Origin: Candidatus Hydrogenedentota bacterium
GTDB taxonomy: Bacteria > Hydrogenedentota > Hydrogenedentia > Hydrogenedentales > JAEUWI01
Assembly (NCBI GenBank): GCA_030430835.1
Contig: JAUIKJ010000102.1
Location: forward strand, 1 to 8,915
Direction of reading: 5' to 3'
DNA length: 8,915 nucleotides
Shown one piece after another: positions 6,428-8,915 of the stretch. A model generated the notes under the pieces. That model worked only from the letters and a program-made list of their open reading frames with translations, was not told where the DNA came from and searched no databases. The position numbers and the translations under genes were made by a program. Numbering within the stretch: position 1 is the first letter of the stretch; each line of letters starts with the position of its first letter.

Positions 6428-7279
6428 TCAATAGGGGCGATCACCCTCGACGGTCACCCGGTGCATTACCCGGCGATGGGCGTAGTAGTCGTTCATCGCA
6501 TAGTGCATCGTGCAGCGGTTGTCCCAGAAGGCCACGGCGTTGGGGGTCCACTGAAAACGGCACTGGAACTCCGGACGAATCGCATGCTGCGAGAGGTACT
6601 CGAGTATCGGCATGCTTTCTTCAGGCTTCATGCCCTTAAATCGGGTCGTGAACATCTTGTTGACGAAAAGTGACTTGCGGCCCGTTTCCGGGTGCGTGCG
6701 TACCACCGGATGTTCCACTTCCTTGTCCACCGCCTCGCTGTACTTGTACTTCATGTTCGTTTCGCCACGATACTTGTGTGCCAGACGAATCGGGTCATAG
6801 GCCTGCTTCGCCGTGTGGATGCAGACCATTCCGTCAAGGATCTTCTTCATCCCGTCGCTGAGCAGGTCATAGGCCATGTACTGATTCGCGAAGATCGTGT
6901 CGCCACCAATTGGCGGAATCTCACGCGCATAGAGAATCGATCCCATGCTGGGACAATCCATGAAGGAGTTGTCCGAATGCCACGCGTCGCCGAACTGCGT
7001 TTCTTCCCCGGCTTCCTTCACGATCTCGACAATCTCCGGATAGCCGCCCTTGCCTTCGACAATCGGGTGCACCTCCAGACTGCCAAACTGCCGGGCAAGC
7101 GCGAGGTGCTGCTCCGGCGTTAGGTGCTGATCCCGAAAGAAAATCGCCAGGTACTCATGCAGGACCGCCTTGATTTCCCCCAGCATCTCCGGGGACAACG
7201 GGGCCGACAAGTCCGCCCCCGAGATTTCCGCACCCATCGCGGCAGTTAACGGCTTAATCGAGATCGTCTTGAGTTCCAT
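6428..7279 (-). CDS. TauD/TfdA-family Fe(II)/2-oxoglutarate-dependent dioxygenase
   Basis: A 283-residue cytosolic oxygenase that should couple 2-oxoglutarate decarboxylation to hydroxylation of an organic substrate. In TauD, TfdA and AtsK these are taurine, 2,4-D and alkyl sulfates. The fold's start 'ISIKPLTAAMGAEISGADLS' (6-25) and 'AIFFRDQHLTPEQHLALARQFG' (45-66) are typical. Iron ligands are H101 and D103 in 'DAWHSDNSF' and H259 in 'CTMHYAMNDY'. The 2-oxoglutarate-binding arginine is probably R274 in 'RRVMHRVTVEGDRPY', and T128 is in 'GGDTIFAN'. All are intact. It ends a few residues shorter than E. coli TauD. No sulfonate transporter or sulfatase is nearby, so the substrate cannot be inferred, and I give no gene symbol. 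The ATG at 7279 has AGGT about 7 bases upstream and gives the standard N-terminus. It starts 98 bases beyond the tRNA 3' end. Confidence 0.93.
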   Translation of the reverse strand: MELKTISIKPLTAAMGAEISGADLSAPLSPEMLGEIKAVLHEYLAIFFRDQHLTPEQHLALARQFGSLEVHPIVEGKGGYPEIVEIVKEAGEETQFGDAWHSDNSFMDCPSMGSILYAREIPPIGGDTIFANQYMAYDLLSDGMKKILDGMVCIHTAKQAYDPIRLAHKYRGETNMKYKYSEAVDKEVEHPVVRTHPETGRKSLFVNKMFTTRFKGMKPEESMPILEYLSQHAIRPEFQCRFQWTPNAVAFWDNRCTMHYAMNDYYAHRRVMHRVTVEGDRPY

Positions 7280-7298
7280 GAGATGTACCTGCTGTTGG

Positions 7299-7320
7299 TG
7301 CGCGGCGGCCGGCGCGCGCA
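7299..7320. other. GC-rich palindrome upstream of the dioxygenase gene
   Basis: TGCGCG (7299-7304) and CGCGCA (7315-7320) form a perfect 6-bp inverted repeat around a GC-rich centre, 20 bases before the dioxygenase start codon. It could be a leader hairpin or an operator. In DNA this GC-rich it may also be chance. Confidence 0.25.
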
Positions 7321-7329
7321 AGCCCGCAT

Positions 7330-7364
7330 ACAAGAATTCCCTCCAGCGCACACGCCAGAGGGAA
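7330..7364 (-). terminator. Rho-independent terminator of the tRNA-Pro gene
   Basis: On the minus strand, 12 bases after the tRNA CCA, the arms TTCCCTCTGGCG and CGCTGGAGGGAA form a 12-bp stem closed by a TGTG loop, followed by TTCTTGT. The two inner TG/TG steps pair as G-U wobbles only in the minus-strand RNA. On the plus strand they become C-A mismatches. This fits a terminator acting in the tRNA's direction. Confidence 0.7.
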
Positions 7365-7376
7365 ACACAGACAGAA

Positions 7377-7454
7377 TGGTCGGGGTGAGAGGATTTGAAC
7401 CTCCGATCTCCACGTCCCGAACGTGGCGCCTTAGCCGGACTAGGCCACACCCCG
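7377..7454 (-). tRNA. tRNA-Pro, anticodon CGG
   Basis: A complete 78-base cloverleaf. The acceptor stem is CGGGGTG with CACCCCG, then discriminator A73 and an encoded CCA (7377-7379). The D stem is GCCT/AGGC with a 10-base loop, and the anticodon stem is CCACG/CGTGG around the loop TTCGGGA. The anticodon CGG lies at 7417-7419 and reads codon CCG. The variable loop has 5 bases. The T stem is GGAGG/CCTCT, with one G-T pair, around TTCAAAT. C1-G72 with A73 and G37 is typical of bacterial proline tRNAs. All elements needed for function are present, and a promoter-like sequence and a terminator flank the gene. Confidence 0.97.
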
Positions 7455-7465
7455 AAGGAGGCGAG

Positions 7466-7495
7466 AGTGTACTCAATTCTAATGGGAGTCCGCAA
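7466..7495 (-). promoter_or_regulatory. Candidate sigma-70-type promoter of tRNA-Pro
   Basis: On the minus strand TTGCGG (7490-7495), an 18-base spacer and TACACT (7466-7471) stand 11 bases before the tRNA 5' end. The position is right for a short tRNA leader. The box matches are moderate. Confidence 0.5.
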
Positions 7496-7507
7496 GTTTC
7501 GTGCGGA
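7489..7507 (-). terminator. Small hairpin between the exonuclease gene and the tRNA, weak terminator at best
   Basis: TCCGCA and TGCGGA form a 6-bp stem with a 7-base loop, 32 bases after the exonuclease stop codon. No T-run follows, and the hairpin overlaps the candidate -35 of the tRNA promoter, so its role is uncertain. Confidence 0.25.
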
Positions 7508-7539
7508 GGCGGAATCGGCGTTGGATCTGGAGGAGGGGG

Positions 7540-8814
7540 CTAGGCGGTGAAATCGAGGTGGTCTCGACCGCTGCGGCCAAGCTTTTTTTTGATCCGGGCG
7601 AGGCGCTGGGCGAAGGCCTTTGCCTCAGGGATCTCCGGGGATCGGAAGAGGGCGATGGCGGATTTGCAGATCGCCGCGGCGCGTGGGAGGTTGCGGGAGC
7701 GGTGCTCGTGGTACTTCGCCAACTCGTGGTGTGCAAAGAGATCGGATGGGTGTTCGGAAAGCATCAGGTCGAGGTGCTGCTCGAGTTCCTCGAAGCGTTC
7801 ACGGCGGCGGAAGGCGAGGCAGAGCATCTCCAGGCATTCGCGGCGGAGGGGGGACTGTTCGTCTTCCTCGATGTACTTGAGGCCGCAGGCGATGACGTCT
7901 TCGTATTTCTTTTGCCGGAAGTGAAGCCGGACGAGGGAGAGCTTGTCTTCCTGGTGTTCAAAGCCGCCGCCCTCGGGGGAATCCAGACAGCGTGAGAGCC
8001 AGGCCGTCAGCACCACGAGCGAGAGGATGTCCATGCGGTGGTGGTAGAAGACGGGGGGGAGGCGCCGCGCGTCGCGGGTGCGGAGGTAGTCGAACCACAT
8101 CTGCGGGATGAGATGGCTGGGCACGTCGCCCTTGCGGCGGACGCCGAGCACTTCGCGCTCGATGTTTCCGAGACTGCAATCGCGCAGGCGGCGCTTGTAG
8201 AAGCGGCGCGCGGCGTGGACGAGGTCGTAGTGCGGCACGGCCTCACCATGAAAGGGGATGCGGTTCTGAATGAAGCGGGTGCGCAGCAGTGGCAGGTCGA
8301 AGCTCTTGCTGTTGTAGCCGACGACGCAGTCACATTCCGAGAAGCGTTCGGCCAGAAAGCGGAGCATCGACTCTTCGTCGTCGTAGTCGCGCATGAAGCA
8401 TTGATCGAGGCGGAAGCCCGCTTCCGTGAAGTAACCCACGCCGACGAGGAAGGCAACGGTGCCTGTGCCCCCGGCGAGGCCGATGGTTTCCGTGTCAACA
8501 AAGCAGGCGCTGCGGGGATCGAAGTCCGCAAGCTCGTCATCGGCGGCAGACAAGGCAATGTGCTCGCCGGCGCAGTCGAAGATATCACCCAATGCGAGGT
8601 TGCCCTGCGGGTGGGTAAGCGGGAAGTCGGTGCGGACGAGATAGAAGCCATCGTCGGCTTCGCCCTGGACAGCGCCGGGCACGCAGTCGTCGATCTCAAA
8701 GCTGCCCGTGCGGCGGCTTTCGCTTACCTCGTTGTGTTGCTTCGCCCATTGCGAGCCGGTCATTAACTGCCGGTTCTTCAGCAGGGCATCCAATTTGTCA
8801 CGCAGTTCGCTCAT
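7540..8814 (-). CDS. YprB-like RNase H-fold (DEDD-type) exonuclease with TPR-like C-terminus
   Basis: A 424-residue protein. Residues about 103-275 form a YprB-type RNase H-like 3'-5' exonuclease domain. It has 'FVDTETIGL' (105-113, acidic D107 and E109), 'VVGYNSKSFDLPLL' (164-177, D173), 'HYDLVHAARRFYKRRL' (195-210) with the trailing 'DCSLGNIEREVLGV', and 'YHHRMDILSLVVL' (257-269, D262). These acidic residues fit a two-metal DEDD nuclease; the exact last-motif class is unclear. Residues about 290-410 are helical, with TPR-like spacing ('KKYEDVIACGLKYIEED', 'RFEELEQHLDLMLSEHP', 'LFAHHELAKYHEH'). The N-terminal 100 residues are not recognised. In Bacillus, YprB neighbours the helicase YprA. 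Here an unidentified gene ends 4 bases upstream, which supports the ATG at 8814 over the in-frame ATG at 8877. Substrate and pathway (probably nucleic acid processing or repair) are unproven. Confidence 0.87.
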   Translation of the reverse strand: MSELRDKLDALLKNRQLMTGSQWAKQHNEVSESRRTGSFEIDDCVPGAVQGEADDGFYLVRTDFPLTHPQGNLALGDIFDCAGEHIALSAADDELADFDPRSACFVDTETIGLAGGTGTVAFLVGVGYFTEAGFRLDQCFMRDYDDEESMLRFLAERFSECDCVVGYNSKSFDLPLLRTRFIQNRIPFHGEAVPHYDLVHAARRFYKRRLRDCSLGNIEREVLGVRRKGDVPSHLIPQMWFDYLRTRDARRLPPVFYHHRMDILSLVVLTAWLSRCLDSPEGGGFEHQEDKLSLVRLHFRQKKYEDVIACGLKYIEEDEQSPLRRECLEMLCLAFRRRERFEELEQHLDLMLSEHPSDLFAHHELAKYHEHRSRNLPRAAAICKSAIALFRSPEIPEAKAFAQRLARIKKKLGRSGRDHLDFTA

Positions 8815-8818
8815 GGAC

Positions 8819-8915
8819 TCATTCGGAGGGCGGCGTGGGGCGCCAGTTGGGTTCGGGTGCACAGCCGAGCCGCGCAAGCTCAGCGTTCAATTTCTTCTCC
8901 AACTCGAAGAATAGG
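8819..8915 (-). CDS. C-terminal fragment of an unidentified upstream gene
   Basis: On the minus strand a frame is open from the window edge to a TGA at 8819-8821, giving 31 residues that start 'LFFELEKKLNAELARLG' and end 'PNWRPTPPSE'. It stops 4 bases before the exonuclease ATG, the usual spacing of co-transcribed genes. The amphipathic 'FFELEKKLNAELARL' looks like real protein, but the fragment is too short to name. A YprA-like helicase is conceivable only from the known pairing with YprB. The case for coding rests on frame and spacing alone. Confidence 0.45.
   Translation of the reverse strand, partial: LFFELEKKLNAELARLGCAPEPNWRPTPPSE

Noticed and set aside
8038..8766. Long plus-strand frame opposite the YprB-like nuclease gene
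   Set aside because: It is the antisense shadow of a gene with conserved nuclease motifs, and its composition is Ala/Glu/Val-biased.

Overview
This is a GC-rich bacterial window holding nine protein-coding genes (two cut by the window edges) and one tRNA gene. It reads as ordinary chromosome. I see no transposase, integrase, phage gene or CRISPR array. The best lineage hint is the first gene, a prepilin-type protein with the 'IIGILAAILLPALARARE' N-terminus, a 'GIERFLITDINNPA' block and a C-terminal H-x10-DG motif. Such proteins are expanded in Planctomycetota, Lentisphaerota/Verrucomicrobiota, Armatimonadota and Candidatus Hydrogenedentota. I lean towards Hydrogenedentota or a related lineage, but this is inference. 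A signal-peptide-bearing, probably beta-barrel protein fits a Gram-negative envelope.

Layout. Plus strand, 1-1342: the 3' part of the prepilin-like gene, then a small VOC/glyoxalase-fold gene overlapping it by 14 bases. 1343-1533 is the convergent intergenic region, with a weak hairpin after the VOC gene and a three-hairpin palindromic cassette (1433-1529) that ends 4 bases before the bioB stop codon. Minus strand, 5379 down to 1534: a PhoB/OmpR-type response regulator, then bioD, bioA and bioB in order. 5441-6304 minus: a secreted, predicted outer-membrane protein of unknown function, started at TTG. 6428-7279 minus: a TauD/TfdA-family Fe(II)/2-oxoglutarate dioxygenase. 7377-7454 minus: tRNA-Pro(CGG) with an encoded CCA, a plausible promoter and a strand-specific terminator. 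7540-8814 minus: a YprB-like RNase H-fold exonuclease with a helical, TPR-like C-terminus. 8819-8915 minus: the last 31 codons of an unidentified gene 4 bases upstream of it.

Working together. BioA, BioD and BioB carry out the last three steps of biotin synthesis (KAPA to DAPA to dethiobiotin to biotin). Their tight spacing supports one transcript. BioF and the pimeloyl-forming genes are not here. The regulator ends 81 bases before bioD and may be co-transcribed with the bio genes, but nothing shows that it controls them. The remaining genes look like independent neighbours.

No stretch over 300 bases lacks a gene. I found no clear new multi-gene system. The most unusual element is the palindromic cassette at 1433-1529, and the least characterised protein is the predicted outer-membrane protein at 5441-6304.
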